Assembly (NCBI RefSeq): GCF_009799925.1
Contig: NZ_WELK01000005.1
Location: forward strand, 22,404-86,403
From: Pseudomonas sp. R-28-1W-6
GTDB lineage: Bacteria > Pseudomonadota > Gammaproteobacteria > Pseudomonadales > Pseudomonadaceae
Direction of reading: 5' to 3'
Length of the DNA stretch: 64,000 nt
The translations under genes and the position numbers were made by a program. Under the pieces are notes generated by a model. It was not told where the DNA came from, did no database searches, and saw only the letters and a list, made by a program, of their open reading frames with translations. How positions within the stretch are numbered: position 1 is the first letter of the stretch; each line of letters opens with the position of its first letter. Below, one piece after another: positions 28,899 through 38,108 of the stretch.

Positions 28899-30950
28899 TT
28901 ACAGGGTGGCGATATTCAGGCGGCGGGCCTGCTTCAGGTACAGGGTCACTTCGCGCGCCGGCAGCGGCTTGCTGTACAGGTAGCCCTGACCCTCGTTGCA
29001 GCCCTGGGCGATGATGTAGGCCTCCTGCTCGGCCGTCTCCACGCCTTCGGCGATGACCTGCATGCCCAGGCTCTTACCCAGCTGGATGATGGCGCGCACG
29101 ATGGTGGCGTCGTCCTCGTCCTCCAGCACGTCCTGGACGAAGCTGCGGTCGATCTTGATCTTGTCCAGCGGCAGGCTCTTCAGGTAGCTCAGCGAGGAAT
29201 AGCCGGTACCGAAGTCGTCGATGGCGATCAGCGCGCCGGCGCGGCGCAGGCTGAGCAGGTGCTGGGCGGCGGTGGTGATGTCTTCCATCAGGCCGGTTTC
29301 GGTGACTTCCAGCTCCAGGCTGCGTGCCGGCAGGCGGTAGACCTGCAGCAGGTTGTTGACCATGCGCGGCAGCTCGGCGTGGTGCAGCTGCACGGTGGAC
29401 AGGTTGACCGCCATGCGCAGGTTGCTGAAGCCCTGGTCGTGCCATTCGCGCAGCTGGCGGCAGGACTGGTCCAGCACCCATTCGCCGATGGCGATGATGG
29501 TGCCGTTCTGCTCGGCCAGGGGGATGAACAGGTCCGGCGGGACGAAGCCGTGTTGCGGGTGCTGCCAGCGCAGCAGGGCCTCGACGCCGACCACCTGGTG
29601 GTCGCGGTAGTCGATCTGCGGCTGATAGACCAGGTGCAGTTCGTTGCGGTTGAGGGCCTCGCGCAGTTCCTTCTCCAGCTCGCGGCGGCGGCGCATCTCG
29701 CTGTCGACGCTGGCGATGTAGAACTGGTAGCGGTTGCGCGAACGGCTCTTGGCCAGGGTCATGGTCTGTTCGGCTTTCTGCAGCAGCTTCTCGGTGCTGT
29801 CGCCGTCTTCCGGGAACAGGGTGATGCCGATGGTGGCGCGCAGGCGCACTTCCTGCTGCTCCAGGGAGAAGGCGGTGTCGAGGCTGTCGAGGATGCTCTG
29901 CGCCAGTTCGGCGGCCTCGTAGGGCTGTTCGATGTCGGCCTGGACCAGGGCGAACTGGTCGCCGCCGAGGCGGGCCAGGGCGCCGAGCTTGCCGCTGTGG
30001 CTGCGCAGGCGGTCGGAGAGGGCCAGCAGCAGCTGGTCGCCGGTCTGGTAGCTGAACTGTTCGTTGATGCCCTTGAAGTCGTCCAGGCCGACGCACAGCA
30101 CGGCCACGCGGCGCTGCAGGCGCCCGGCATCCTCGAGGATCTGGTCGAGCTGCTGCTGCAGTTGCTGGCGATTGGGCAGGCCGGTGAGGAAGTCGTACTG
30201 CGACATGCGCAGCAGGCTGTTTTCCGCCTCGTGGCGCAGGTGGGTGTTGCGCTCGATGGATTCCAGCAACTGGTTGGCGGTGTTGATCCACAGCCCCAGT
30301 TCGTTCTTCTCGTTGCCGCGCAGCATCGGCAGCTTGTGCTCGCTGGGGCGGTCCGGGTTGATGCTGGTCAGGTGCTCGATGATCTTCGACAGCGGCTTGG
30401 TCAGCAGCCAGTGGTAGACCAGGTACAGCACCAGGCCCATGGCCAGGGCGCGCAGCACCCCGGAGATGAAGATGATCACCGAGGTGGTGATGAAGTTCTC
30501 GCCGTAGCTGGCGGTGTCCAGGGTGATGTTGAGGTCGCCGTAGTACTCGCTGTAGGGGCCTTTGCCCACCAGCTGGGTACTGAACATCTGTTCCTTGCCG
30601 AGGATCGGGTCGGTCAGCCAGCGGCTGGGGGCGTCGATCAGCTCGCGCGAGCGTTCGGCCAGCATCGGTTCGTTGGGGTGGCCGATGGCGGCATAGCGCA
30701 CGGCTTCATGCTGGAACAGGCCTTCGATGACCTGCATGCCCATCTCCCGGTCCAGGCTGTAGACGGCCTGGGTCGAGGGGTCGCGGAACATGCCGAGGAT
30801 GCGCTGGGCATCGCTGGCCACCGCCTGACGGGTCTTGTAGATATCGAAAACGATTTGTGCACAACTGAGGACCACGCCGACGACCAGGGCCGAGAGCAGG
30901 ACAACACGGAGCAGTTTGAGCGACAGGCTGTTTTTCAATTCCAGCTTCAA
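28899..30950 (-). CDS. membrane GGDEF-EAL protein, probable c-di-GMP phosphodiesterase
   Basis: A 683-residue inner-membrane signalling protein: membrane helices at about 12-36 and 155-182, a periplasmic sensor region between them, a linker, then GGDEF and EAL domains. The GGDEF signature reads GGDQF (329-333), so cyclase activity is doubtful. The EAL domain has EALLRW (457-462), ELEVTETGL, DDFGTGYSSL, KIDRSF and EGVETAEQ, all residues expected for hydrolysis of c-di-GMP. I choose a TTG start (MKLELKNSLS) with AAGGA about 8 bases upstream. The alternative ATG at 31022 adds 24 residues that look non-coding. Confidence 0.88.
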   Translation of the reverse strand: MKLELKNSLSLKLLRVVLLSALVVGVVLSCAQIVFDIYKTRQAVASDAQRILGMFRDPSTQAVYSLDREMGMQVIEGLFQHEAVRYAAIGHPNEPMLAERSRELIDAPSRWLTDPILGKEQMFSTQLVGKGPYSEYYGDLNITLDTASYGENFITTSVIIFISGVLRALAMGLVLYLVYHWLLTKPLSKIIEHLTSINPDRPSEHKLPMLRGNEKNELGLWINTANQLLESIERNTHLRHEAENSLLRMSQYDFLTGLPNRQQLQQQLDQILEDAGRLQRRVAVLCVGLDDFKGINEQFSYQTGDQLLLALSDRLRSHSGKLGALARLGGDQFALVQADIEQPYEAAELAQSILDSLDTAFSLEQQEVRLRATIGITLFPEDGDSTEKLLQKAEQTMTLAKSRSRNRYQFYIASVDSEMRRRRELEKELREALNRNELHLVYQPQIDYRDHQVVGVEALLRWQHPQHGFVPPDLFIPLAEQNGTIIAIGEWVLDQSCRQLREWHDQGFSNLRMAVNLSTVQLHHAELPRMVNNLLQVYRLPARSLELEVTETGLMEDITTAAQHLLSLRRAGALIAIDDFGTGYSSLSYLKSLPLDKIKIDRSFVQDVLEDEDDATIVRAIIQLGKSLGMQVIAEGVETAEQEAYIIAQGCNEGQGYLYSKPLPAREVTLYLKQARRLNIATL

Positions 30951-31194
30951 ATGCTTATTCCTTGTTCTCTGCCGGAGGCTGCTGACCGGTGTGAGTATTG
31001 GCAAATGCGCGTGTGCCGTCAAAGGGCCATTAGGTCATCGGCAGAACTTTTCGCGGCTGAAGCGTTCGGCGTGCGGTTGGTGTCGCGGAGCATGCCGTGG
31101 ATGCGCTGGGCGGCTGTACACGGTTGATGGACAAACCGGCGGATCGCTTGCCGGCGCTGGCGCCTCGCCTGGCATGGGGCGTGGCCCAAAAGCA

Positions 31195-31220
31195 AGAAAC
31201 CCGGCATTAGCCGGGTTTCT
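31195..31220 (-). terminator. rho-independent terminator after sodB
   Basis: The perfect stem AGAAACCCGG/CCGGGTTTCT has a short loop; on the minus strand it ends in TTTCT followed by TGC. It lies 19 bases after the sodB stop and can act in both directions. Confidence 0.85.
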
Positions 31221-31239
31221 GGTGAACGCTGGGGGCGAC

Positions 31240-31821
31240 TCAGGCGGCGAAGTTCTTCGCCACGAAGTCCCAGTTGACCAGGTTCCAGAACGCCTCGACG
31301 TACTTCGGACGCAGGTTGCGGTAGTCGATGTAGTAGGCGTGTTCCCATACGTCGCAGGTCAGCAGCGGGGTGTCGCCGCTGGTCAGCGGGCAGCCGGCGC
31401 CGATGGTGCTGGCCAGGGCCAGGGAGCCGTCGGCCTTCTTCACCAGCCAGCCCCAGCCGGAGCCGAAGGTGCCGATGGAGGTCTTGCTGAACTCTTCCTT
31501 GAACTTGTCGAAGGAGCCGAAGGTGGCGTTGATCGCGTCAGCCAGGGCGCCAGTCGGTTGGCCACCGCCGTTCGGCGACAGGCAGTTCCAGTAGAAGGTG
31601 TGGTTCCAGATCTGCGCCGCGTTGTTGAACACGCCGCCGGAGGAAGTCTTGATGATTTCTTCGAGGCTCTTGCCTTCGAATTCGGTGCCCGGCACCAGGT
31701 TGTTCAGGTTTACCACGTAGGCGTTGTGGTGCTTGCCGTGGTGGAATTCCAGGGTCTCGGCGGACAGGTGCGGCTCGAGGGCGTTCTTCTCGTACGGCAG
31801 CGGCGGCAATTCGAAAGCCAT
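31240..31821 (-). CDS. sodB: iron superoxide dismutase
   Basis: Cytoplasmic Fe-SOD converting superoxide to peroxide and oxygen. The 193 residues show the metal ligands in [11 protein letters not shown] (His27 region), [12 protein letters not shown] (second His) and [11 protein letters not shown] (Asp and His). The family marker [15 protein letters not shown] and the glycine-rich [10 protein letters not shown] indicate the iron type. A strong TAGGAGATAGACC precedes the ATG. A terminator follows. Confidence 0.97.
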   Translation of the reverse strand: MAFELPPLPYEKNALEPHLSAETLEFHHGKHHNAYVVNLNNLVPGTEFEGKSLEEIIKTSSGGVFNNAAQIWNHTFYWNCLSPNGGGQPTGALADAINATFGSFDKFKEEFSKTSIGTFGSGWGWLVKKADGSLALASTIGAGCPLTSGDTPLLTCDVWEHAYYIDYRNLRPKYVEAFWNLVNWDFVAKNFAA

Positions 31822-32037
31822 GGTCTATCTCCTACTCAGGTCGGGGGCGCGATGCGCTCATGGGCCGTTCACGGGCGGCCGGACTGGCGGCGGGGAGTTT
31901 GTACTCTTTGCGCCGCGAGCCCCGGATCATAGCACCCGAGCCGGGCCTTAACCACGCAGCAAGTGTGTGGGAAAGCCGGTGCCAGGGCCTTTGCCTAGGG
32001 TCTGTGGCCGGTTGGTGAACGAAACGGCAACAGCCCC

Positions 32038-32640
32038 TCAGATGGCGCGCAGCAGCTGGTAGGCCATGGTGAACATCATCAGCGCCACGCCGAGGTCGAG
32101 CAGGCGCCAGGTCGTGGGCCGGGCCAGCCAGGGGGCGAGCCAGGCGGCGCCCAGGGCCAGGCTGAAGAACCACAGCAGGGAGGCGCTGGCCGCGCCCAGG
32201 GTGTAGGCCCCGGGTTCCGGCTGCTGGGCGCCGAGGGAGCCGATCAGCAGCACGGTATCCAGGTAGACGTGCGGGTTGAGCAGGGTCACCGCCAGCGCGG
32301 CCAGCAGCACCGCGCGCCGCGAGCGCGGTCCCTCGCTCTCGCCCTGCTCCAGGGCCTGGGGCTTGATCGCGCGCAGCAGGGCCTTGGCCCCGTACCAGAG
32401 CAGGAAGGCGGTGCCGCCCCAGCGGGCGATGCCGAGCAGCAACGGGTTCTGCGCCAGCAGGGCGGCCAGGCCGAACACCCCGGCGGCGACCAGCAGGGCG
32501 TCGCACAGCACGCACAGCGCGGCGACCGGCAGGTGATGCTCGCGGCGCAGGCTCTGCGCCAGGACGAAGACGTTCTGCGCGCCGATGGCGATGATCAGGC
32601 CGGCGGCCACCAGCAGGCCGTTCAGATAGCTCTGCCACAT
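32038..32640 (-). CDS. LysE/ArgO-family amino-acid exporter
   Basis: A 200-residue inner-membrane protein with six hydrophobic segments, opening with GLLVAAGLIIAIGAQNVFVL and carrying the conserved LNPHVYLDTVLLIGSLG of LysE/ArgO exporters. These export arginine, lysine or toxic analogues. The start MWQSYLNG lies 1 base after the ACT-domain gene. A LysR-type regulator of the ArgP class is divergent from the pair, the usual regulator of this exporter class, which supports basic amino acids as substrate. Confidence 0.9.
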   Translation of the reverse strand: MWQSYLNGLLVAAGLIIAIGAQNVFVLAQSLRREHHLPVAALCVLCDALLVAAGVFGLAALLAQNPLLLGIARWGGTAFLLWYGAKALLRAIKPQALEQGESEGPRSRRAVLLAALAVTLLNPHVYLDTVLLIGSLGAQQPEPGAYTLGAASASLLWFFSLALGAAWLAPWLARPTTWRLLDLGVALMMFTMAYQLLRAI

Positions 32641-32641
32641 C

Positions 32642-33043
32642 TCAGGCGGCTCCCTCGGCGAGTTGCCGCAGCACGGCCATGGCCCGCTCGGCATCGGCCG
32701 CGGCGACGAACAGATGGTCGTGGTAATAGCCGGCCACCACGTTGCAGCTGATCCCGGCGGCTGCCAGGGCGCCGGCGAAAGCGGCGGTGATGCCGACGGC
32801 GGACAGCGCCGAGTGCACGCTCAGGCTGATCCAGGCGGCAACGTAGTCGTAGCCGAGGCCGAGGCGGTCGGCTTGTTCCTGGGCGAGGATCAGGCTCAGG
32901 CCTTCGGCTTCGCGAATGCTGCCGATGATGTGCTGCGGCTCTATCGCCTGATCGGCCGTCAGGCTGCAGAACACATAGGTGCCGGGGTTGAGCTGCGGTG
33001 CCAGGCTGCCGAGCAGCGTGGCGAGGGCGGATTCGCCGGCCAT
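32642..33043 (-). CDS. ACT-domain protein
   Basis: A 133-residue cytoplasmic protein made of two ACT-like halves (COG3603 type), with GTYVFCSL near the start and SVHSALSAVGITAAFAGALA in the middle. ACT domains bind amino acids, so a ligand-sensing role linked to the exporter one base downstream is plausible but unproved. It is the first gene of the minus-strand pair and faces the ArgP-like gene across a 105-base promoter region. Confidence 0.87.
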   Translation of the reverse strand: MAGESALATLLGSLAPQLNPGTYVFCSLTADQAIEPQHIIGSIREAEGLSLILAQEQADRLGLGYDYVAAWISLSVHSALSAVGITAAFAGALAAAGISCNVVAGYYHDHLFVAAADAERAMAVLRQLAEGAA

Positions 33044-33148
33044 GGGGCCTTCCTTATAAGAGTGGGAGGTGAACGATGGTGGGCAGTTTCCGGCCTGCTG
33101 TTGTATAAGAAAAACAAATCCTGCTGATCTCCCATTAGGAAAACTGAT

Positions 33149-34045
33149 TTGTTCGATTACAAACTCCTGGCGGCCCTGGCGGCGGTGGTGGAGCAGGGCG
33201 GCTTCGAGCGCGCGGCGCAGTTGCTCGGCCTGTCCCAGTCGGCGGTGTCGCAGCGGATCAAGCTGCTCGAGGCGCGGGTCGGCCAGCCGGTGCTGGTGCG
33301 CGGTACGCCGCCGAGCCCCACCGAGATCGGCCGGCGTCTGCTCAACCACGTGCAGCAGGTGCGCCTGCTCGAACGTGACCTGCAGGGCCAGGTGCCGGCG
33401 CTGGACGAAGGCGGCCTGCCCGAACGGCTGCGCATCGCGCTGAACGCCGACAGCCTGGCGACCTGGTGGGCGCGGGCGGTGGCCGACTTCTGCGCCGAAC
33501 ACCGGGTGCTGCTGGACCTGGTGGTGGAGGACCAGGAAGTCGGCCTCAAGCGCATGCGTGCCGGCGAGGTGGCCGCCTGCGTGTGCGCCGCCGAACGGCC
33601 GGTGGCCGGGGCGCGCTCGCTGGCGCTGGGCGCCATGCGCTACCGCGCGCTGGCCAGCCCGGCGTTCATCGCCCGGCATTTCCCCCAGGGCGTCGAGCCC
33701 GCCCGGCTGGCCCGCATCCCGGCCATCGTCTTCGGCCCGGACGACCTGCTGCAGCATCGCTACCTGGCCGCGCTGGGCGTGGAAGGCGGATTCGCCCATC
33801 ACCTGTGCCCCTCGTCCGAGGGCTTCGTGCGCCTGGCCGAGGCCGGCTTCGGTTGGGGCCTGGTGCCGGAGCTGCAGGTGCAGGCCGAACTGGCCAGCGG
33901 CGCGTTGTGCGAGATCATCCCGGGGCGGCCTCTGGACGTGCCGCTGTACTGGCACCACTGGCGCAGTGGCGGCGAGCTGCTGGCCGAGCTGACCCGCCAT
34001 CTGCAGCGCCAGGCTCGCGGCTGGCTGGTGCCGCTGGCGGACTAG
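33149..34045 (+). CDS. argP: LysR-family regulator, ArgP-like
   Basis: A 298-residue LysR-type activator: N-terminal winged helix (FERAAQLLGLSQSAVSQRIKLLE, residues 20-42) and a C-terminal effector-binding domain. The sequence style (DYKLLAALAAVVEQGGFERAA) matches ArgP/IciA, which senses lysine or arginine and drives the LysE/ArgO exporter. The start is a TTG with AGGA 8 bases before it; no ATG is available. It is divergent from the ACT/LysE pair, the layout expected for ArgP and its target. Confidence 0.9.
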   Translation: MFDYKLLAALAAVVEQGGFERAAQLLGLSQSAVSQRIKLLEARVGQPVLVRGTPPSPTEIGRRLLNHVQQVRLLERDLQGQVPALDEGGLPERLRIALNADSLATWWARAVADFCAEHRVLLDLVVEDQEVGLKRMRAGEVAACVCAAERPVAGARSLALGAMRYRALASPAFIARHFPQGVEPARLARIPAIVFGPDDLLQHRYLAALGVEGGFAHHLCPSSEGFVRLAEAGFGWGLVPELQVQAELASGALCEIIPGRPLDVPLYWHHWRSGGELLAELTRHLQRQARGWLVPLAD

Positions 34046-34162
34046 CCACATGGCTTGCACCCGGGCTCGCGGGTCATCGGCTTGGCGCGGGCGGTCAGGG
34101 CGCTGGGGCGGGTGGCCTGCTAGAGTCGCAGGCACAACAAGAACGCTGGGGGAGGCGGGGCA

Positions 34163-35152
34163 ATGAAAATTCTGGTGACGGGCGCGAGTGGCTTCATCGG
34201 TGGGCGCTTTGCCCGTTTCGCCCTGGAGCAGGGGCTGCTGGTGCGGGTCAACGGACGCCGGGCGGAAGGCGTGCAGCATCTGATCAAGCGCGGCGCGGAA
34301 TTCATCCAGGGCGACCTGGCCGACCCGGACCTGGCCCATCGCCTGTGCCGCGACGTCGATGCGGTGGTGCATTGCGCCGGCGCGGTCGGCGTGTGGGGCA
34401 GCCGCGAGCACTTTCACAACGGCAACGTGGTGCTGACCCAGAACGTCATCGAAGGCTGCCTGGGGCAGAAGGTGCGGCGCCTGGTGCACCTGTCCTCGCC
34501 CTCGGTGTATTTCGACGGCCAGTCGCATGTCGGCCTGAAGGAAGAGCAGGTGCCATCGAGGTTCGTCGACCACTACGGCGCGACCAAGTACCGGGCCGAG
34601 CAGAAGGTCTTCGAGGCCCAGGAGTTCGGCCTGGAGGTGATCGCCCTGCGCCCGCGCTTCGTCACCGGCGCCGGCGACACCAGCATCTTCCCGCGGCTGA
34701 TCGAGATGCAGCGCAAGGGCCGCCTGTTCATCATCGGCAACGGCCTGAACAAGGTCGACTTCACCAGCATGCAGAACCTCAACGACGCCCTGTTCAGCAG
34801 CCTGCTGGCCGCCGGCCCGGCACTGGGCAAGGTGTACAACATCAGCAACGGCGCGCCGGTGCCGCTGTGGGACGTGGTCAACTTTGTCCTGCGCCAGTTC
34901 GACCTGCCGCCGGTGACCCGGCACATGCCCTATGCCGTGGCCTACGCGGCGGCGACCCTCAACGAGACGCTGTGCAAGCTGTTGCCGGGGCGCCCCGAAC
35001 CGAGCCTGTTCCGCCTCGGCGTGGCGGTGATGGCGCGCGACTTCTCCCTGGACATCGGCCGCGCGCGGCAGTACCTGGATTACGACCCGCAGGTGCCGAT
35101 CTGGACCGCGCTGGAGGAGTTCTGCACCTGGTGGAAGGTGCAGGGGCGCTGA
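34163..35152 (+). CDS. NAD-dependent epimerase/dehydratase family protein
   Basis: A 329-residue extended SDR with the NAD loop TGASGFIGG at residues 6-14, the catalytic Tyr-x3-Lys in HYGATKYRAE, and substrate-domain features of the 3-beta-hydroxysteroid dehydrogenase-like group (ALRPRFVTGAGDTSIFPRL). The substrate is not determinable. GGGGGAGG is well placed before the ATG. It stands alone between ArgP and the amino-acid dehydrogenase, both on the same strand, with no overlap. Confidence 0.88.
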   Translation: MKILVTGASGFIGGRFARFALEQGLLVRVNGRRAEGVQHLIKRGAEFIQGDLADPDLAHRLCRDVDAVVHCAGAVGVWGSREHFHNGNVVLTQNVIEGCLGQKVRRLVHLSSPSVYFDGQSHVGLKEEQVPSRFVDHYGATKYRAEQKVFEAQEFGLEVIALRPRFVTGAGDTSIFPRLIEMQRKGRLFIIGNGLNKVDFTSMQNLNDALFSSLLAAGPALGKVYNISNGAPVPLWDVVNFVLRQFDLPPVTRHMPYAVAYAAATLNETLCKLLPGRPEPSLFRLGVAVMARDFSLDIGRARQYLDYDPQVPIWTALEEFCTWWKVQGR

Positions 35153-35264
35153 GGCCGTAGAGGCGGCGTGGCGGTTATCAGGCTTGGCCGCCTTATACCC
35201 AGCCAGCCCAGCCAATCCCGGCGGCCTACCTATACTGGCCTGTAAAGCCAGCAAGGAAATCCGC

Positions 35265-36287
35265 ATGTTCGCCATGATGGAAAGCGCACGGCTCGAAGCC
35301 TTGCACCTCGCCCAGGACCCGGTCACCGGCCTCAAGGCCATCATCGCCATCCACAGCAGCCGCCTCGGCCCCGCACTCGGCGGCTGCCGCTACCTGCCCT
35401 ATGCCGATACCGACAGCGCCGTGCGCGATGCCATCCAGTTGGCCCGCGGCATGAGCTACAAGGCGGCGCTGGCCGGCCTGGCGCAGGGCGGCGGCAAGGC
35501 GGTGATCATCCGCCCGGCGCATGTCGACAACCGCGCAGCGCTGTTCGAGGCCTTCGGTCGCATGATCGAGTCGCTGGGCGGCGCCTACATCACCGCGGTG
35601 GACAGCGGCACCTCCAGCGCCGACATGGACTGCATCGCCCAGCACACCCAGCACGTGACCAGCACCACCGCCGCCGGCGACCCCTCGCCGCACACCGCCA
35701 TGGGCGTGTATGCCGGGATTCGCAGCACCGCCCTGGCGCGCCTCGGCAGCGCCGACCTGGACGGCCTGCGCGTGGCCGTGCAGGGCCTGGGGCATGTCGG
35801 TTTCGCCCTGGCCGAGCAGCTGGCGGCGGCCGGCGTGGAACTGCTGGTCAGCGACCTCGATGGCGGGCGGGTGCAACTGGCGGTGGAGCAGCTGGGCGCC
35901 CGTGCGGTGGCGCCCGAGGCGTTGCTGGGCACGCCGTGCGACATCCTCGCCCCCTGCGGCCTGGGCGGCGTGCTCACTGCGCAGACGGTGGCCGGCCTGC
36001 ACTGCGCGGCGGTGGCCGGCTCGGCCAACAACCAGCTGGCCAGCGCCGAGATCGCCGACGAGCTGGACGCGCGCGGCATCCTCTATGCGCCGGATTACGT
36101 GATCAATTGCGGCGGGCTGATCTACGTGGCGCTGCAGCATCGCGGCGAGGGGTTGCCGGCGATCACCGCCCATCTGGCGCAGATCGGCCTGCGCCTGAAC
36201 GAGCTCTACGCCCACGCCCAGGCCGAGAAGCACTCGCCGGCGCGGGTCGCCGACCGGCTGGCCGAGCGCCTGCTTTACGGCGCCTAG
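35265..36287 (+). CDS. Leu/Phe/Val-type amino-acid dehydrogenase
   Basis: A 340-residue NAD-dependent dehydrogenase that deaminates branched or aromatic amino acids to 2-oxo acids. It shows GGCRYLPY, the substrate and catalytic lysines in GMSYKAALAG (Lys66) and GGGKAVI (Lys78), and the NAD fold GLGHVG. The start at 35265 has AAGGAA 6-8 bases upstream and a TATACT box about 35 bases upstream. A strong hairpin terminator follows. Leucine, valine or phenylalanine preference cannot be told from sequence. Confidence 0.92.
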   Translation: MFAMMESARLEALHLAQDPVTGLKAIIAIHSSRLGPALGGCRYLPYADTDSAVRDAIQLARGMSYKAALAGLAQGGGKAVIIRPAHVDNRAALFEAFGRMIESLGGAYITAVDSGTSSADMDCIAQHTQHVTSTTAAGDPSPHTAMGVYAGIRSTALARLGSADLDGLRVAVQGLGHVGFALAEQLAAAGVELLVSDLDGGRVQLAVEQLGARAVAPEALLGTPCDILAPCGLGGVLTAQTVAGLHCAAVAGSANNQLASAEIADELDARGILYAPDYVINCGGLIYVALQHRGEGLPAITAHLAQIGLRLNELYAHAQAEKHSPARVADRLAERLLYGA

Positions 36288-36301
36288 GGCCGGGCCACCC
36301 A

Positions 36302-36338
36302 GAAAAACGCCCGTGGCATCACTGCCGCGGGCGTTCTG
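36302..36338. terminator. terminator between convergent genes
   Basis: A 12-base stem (ACGCCCGTGGCA pairing with TGCCGCGGGCGT, one mismatch) has a short loop and is flanked by AAAAA on the left. It therefore has a T-run for the minus strand and serves the EamA-type gene as well as the dehydrogenase. Confidence 0.82.
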
Positions 36339-36387
36339 CATGGCGGGTGGTACGCACGGCCATGGGCGTGGCGGGCAAGTTCCGCCG

Positions 36388-37242
36388 CTAGGTTTTACGA
36401 AACACCAGCAGCAGGCCCAGCACGATCGCCGCCATGCCCATCAGGCTCAGCCCGCCCATGGCATTGCCGAGGAACAGGTAGTCCATCGCCGCCGTCACGC
36501 CCGGCACCAGATAGAACAGGCTGGTGACGTTGACCAGGTTGCCGGCCTGGATCAGGCGATAGAGCAGCAACTGCGCCACCACCGAGATCACGATGGCCAG
36601 CCACAGCAGCGGCAGCAGCAGGTCCAGCGACCAGTCCACCACGAATGGCTGGAACGGCAGCAGCGCGGCGCAGGCCAGCAGGCTTGCGGCGTATTGCAGT
36701 GGCAAGGTGTGCAGGGGCGTCTGCCCCAGGCCTTTCTGCAGGATCGCTCCGCCGGTCATGCAGGCCAGCGCCGCCAGGGCATAGCCCAGTCCCGTTGTGC
36801 TCAGCGTCGCCTGCTGCAGGCTGTGCCACGCCACCAGCACCAGGCCGGCCAGGGCCAGGCCGAGGCCGAGCAGGCGCAGTGCGGCGAAACGCCGTTCCAG
36901 CAGGAACAGGGTGAGGATCGGCTGCACGCCGAGCAGGGTGGCCAGCACGCCCGGCGTCACGCCGTGGTCCAGCGCCAGCAGGTAGCAGATGGAGTAACCG
37001 CCGATCAGCAGCAGGCCGGTCACGGCCGTGCGCCAGCGCTGGCCGCGCGCCGGCAGCCAGGTCCGGCTGAGGCTGCCGATCAGCAGCAGAACGCCGAGGG
37101 CCAGGGCGAAGCGCAGGGTCAGCAGGGCGAAGGCTGACGCATGGTCCAGGCCGAGCCGGGCGAAGATCGCGCCGCTGCTCCAGAGCAGGACGAACAGCGC
37201 AGTCGAGGCGCAGGCGCCCCAGAAGGTCTTGTCGAAATACAT
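36388..37242 (-). CDS. EamA-family (DMT) transporter
   Basis: A 284-residue inner-membrane protein with ten hydrophobic segments arranged as two EamA repeats, typical of drug/metabolite transporters. Conserved features include LLWSSGAIFARLGL near the start and LVPGVTAAMDYLFLGN in the second repeat. The substrate is unknown; relatives export amino acids or metabolites. AGGTGA lies a few bases before the ATG. A shared terminator separates it from the convergent dehydrogenase. Confidence 0.9.
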   Translation of the reverse strand: MYFDKTFWGACASTALFVLLWSSGAIFARLGLDHASAFALLTLRFALALGVLLLIGSLSRTWLPARGQRWRTAVTGLLLIGGYSICYLLALDHGVTPGVLATLLGVQPILTLFLLERRFAALRLLGLGLALAGLVLVAWHSLQQATLSTTGLGYALAALACMTGGAILQKGLGQTPLHTLPLQYAASLLACAALLPFQPFVVDWSLDLLLPLLWLAIVISVVAQLLLYRLIQAGNLVNVTSLFYLVPGVTAAMDYLFLGNAMGGLSLMGMAAIVLGLLLVFRKT

Positions 37243-37646
37243 GGTGAATCACCTGTCGCAAAGGCTTAACAGGCTCCACGGGCTCGTCACGCGGGACGGG
37301 CCGGCCAGAAGGCGAAGCGGAGCCGGGAATCGGGCCGGGTATCAGCCCGCAGCGGAGCACGCAGGGGGCGGCGGGGGAGTGCCGGCCCGGCGTGCGGCGG
37401 GAGGTGCGACAGGTGGGGAAAGCAGCGACAGGCACGCGGCAGCACCCCGCTCAGCGCTGAGCTGAGGAGCCGAAAGAGAGCGGTGCGCGGGCTGGGTCAT
37501 GGTTCGGCTATCGGTCGAGCTGAAGAACTGGGCAAGGCTGCGGCCCTGCCATGGGCAGCCCGAGTATGGCGCTTTCCTGGTCGCGGCTTCAAGCGCAGCT
37601 GGTCAGTGCCGGGCACCAAGGTGTAACGGGGGCCCGGCGGGCGTGG
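37243..37646. other. intergenic region without a recognised gene
   Basis: About 400 G/C-rich bases between the EamA-type gene and yebG. Open frames exist on the plus strand but lack ribosome-binding sites, cross several low-complexity runs, and do not resemble protein families I know. It should contain the EamA promoter. I see no convincing RNA gene or repeat here. Confidence 0.4.
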
Positions 37647-37907
37647 TTACTCGGCGGCTTCGGTGCCCAGTTCGGCCAGGGCCTCGGGCTGGTTCTTGAA
37701 GGCCTTGGCGAAGGTGTCGCGGTTCTTCGCCATGAAGATGCCGAGTTCCTCCACCTGCTGCTCGCTGAGCGAGGGCACGGCCTTGTGCAGCGCCTCGGCG
37801 AGCGCCTCGGCCAGTTCCAGCATCTTGTCGTAACGATCGGCTTCGGCCTTATCCATGAACAAGCGCTCCGGGTCGCGGCTGCTGCGGTACACCACTTCGA
37901 CGGCCAT
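37647..37907 (-). CDS. yebG: YebG-family SOS protein
   Basis: An 86-residue protein of the YebG family, starting MAVEVVYRSSRDPERLFMDKAEADRYDKMLE, a DNA-damage-inducible protein of unknown activity. The C-terminal tail is acidic (GTEAAE). A perfect LexA box lies 33 bases upstream of the start, so SOS control is directly supported. Confidence 0.92.
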   Translation of the reverse strand: MAVEVVYRSSRDPERLFMDKAEADRYDKMLELAEALAEALHKAVPSLSEQQVEELGIFMAKNRDTFAKAFKNQPEALAELGTEAAE

Positions 37908-37940
37908 TCATCACCTCATTCCTGTATCGGTTCAAGTTTG

Positions 37941-37956
37941 CTGTATGTGCATACAG
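37941..37956. promoter_or_regulatory. LexA (SOS) box of yebG
   Basis: CTGTATGTGCATACAG is a perfect palindromic CTGT-N8-ACAG LexA site. It lies 34-49 bases upstream of the yebG start codon on the minus strand, a normal promoter position. Confidence 0.92.
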
Positions 37957-38108
37957 TATTGGAAAGTGGCGGCCCAGCGCAAGCCCGGCTTCTCCTCCCA
38001 TGGAAGCATTGCCTGTCGCCGCTGCGGGCGGCAGGCTGGCCTCCATTCTGCATAACCGTCATCTGTCGGGGCCAGCATGGCCTTTCCAAGCCAGTCAGGA
38101 GTGAACGC

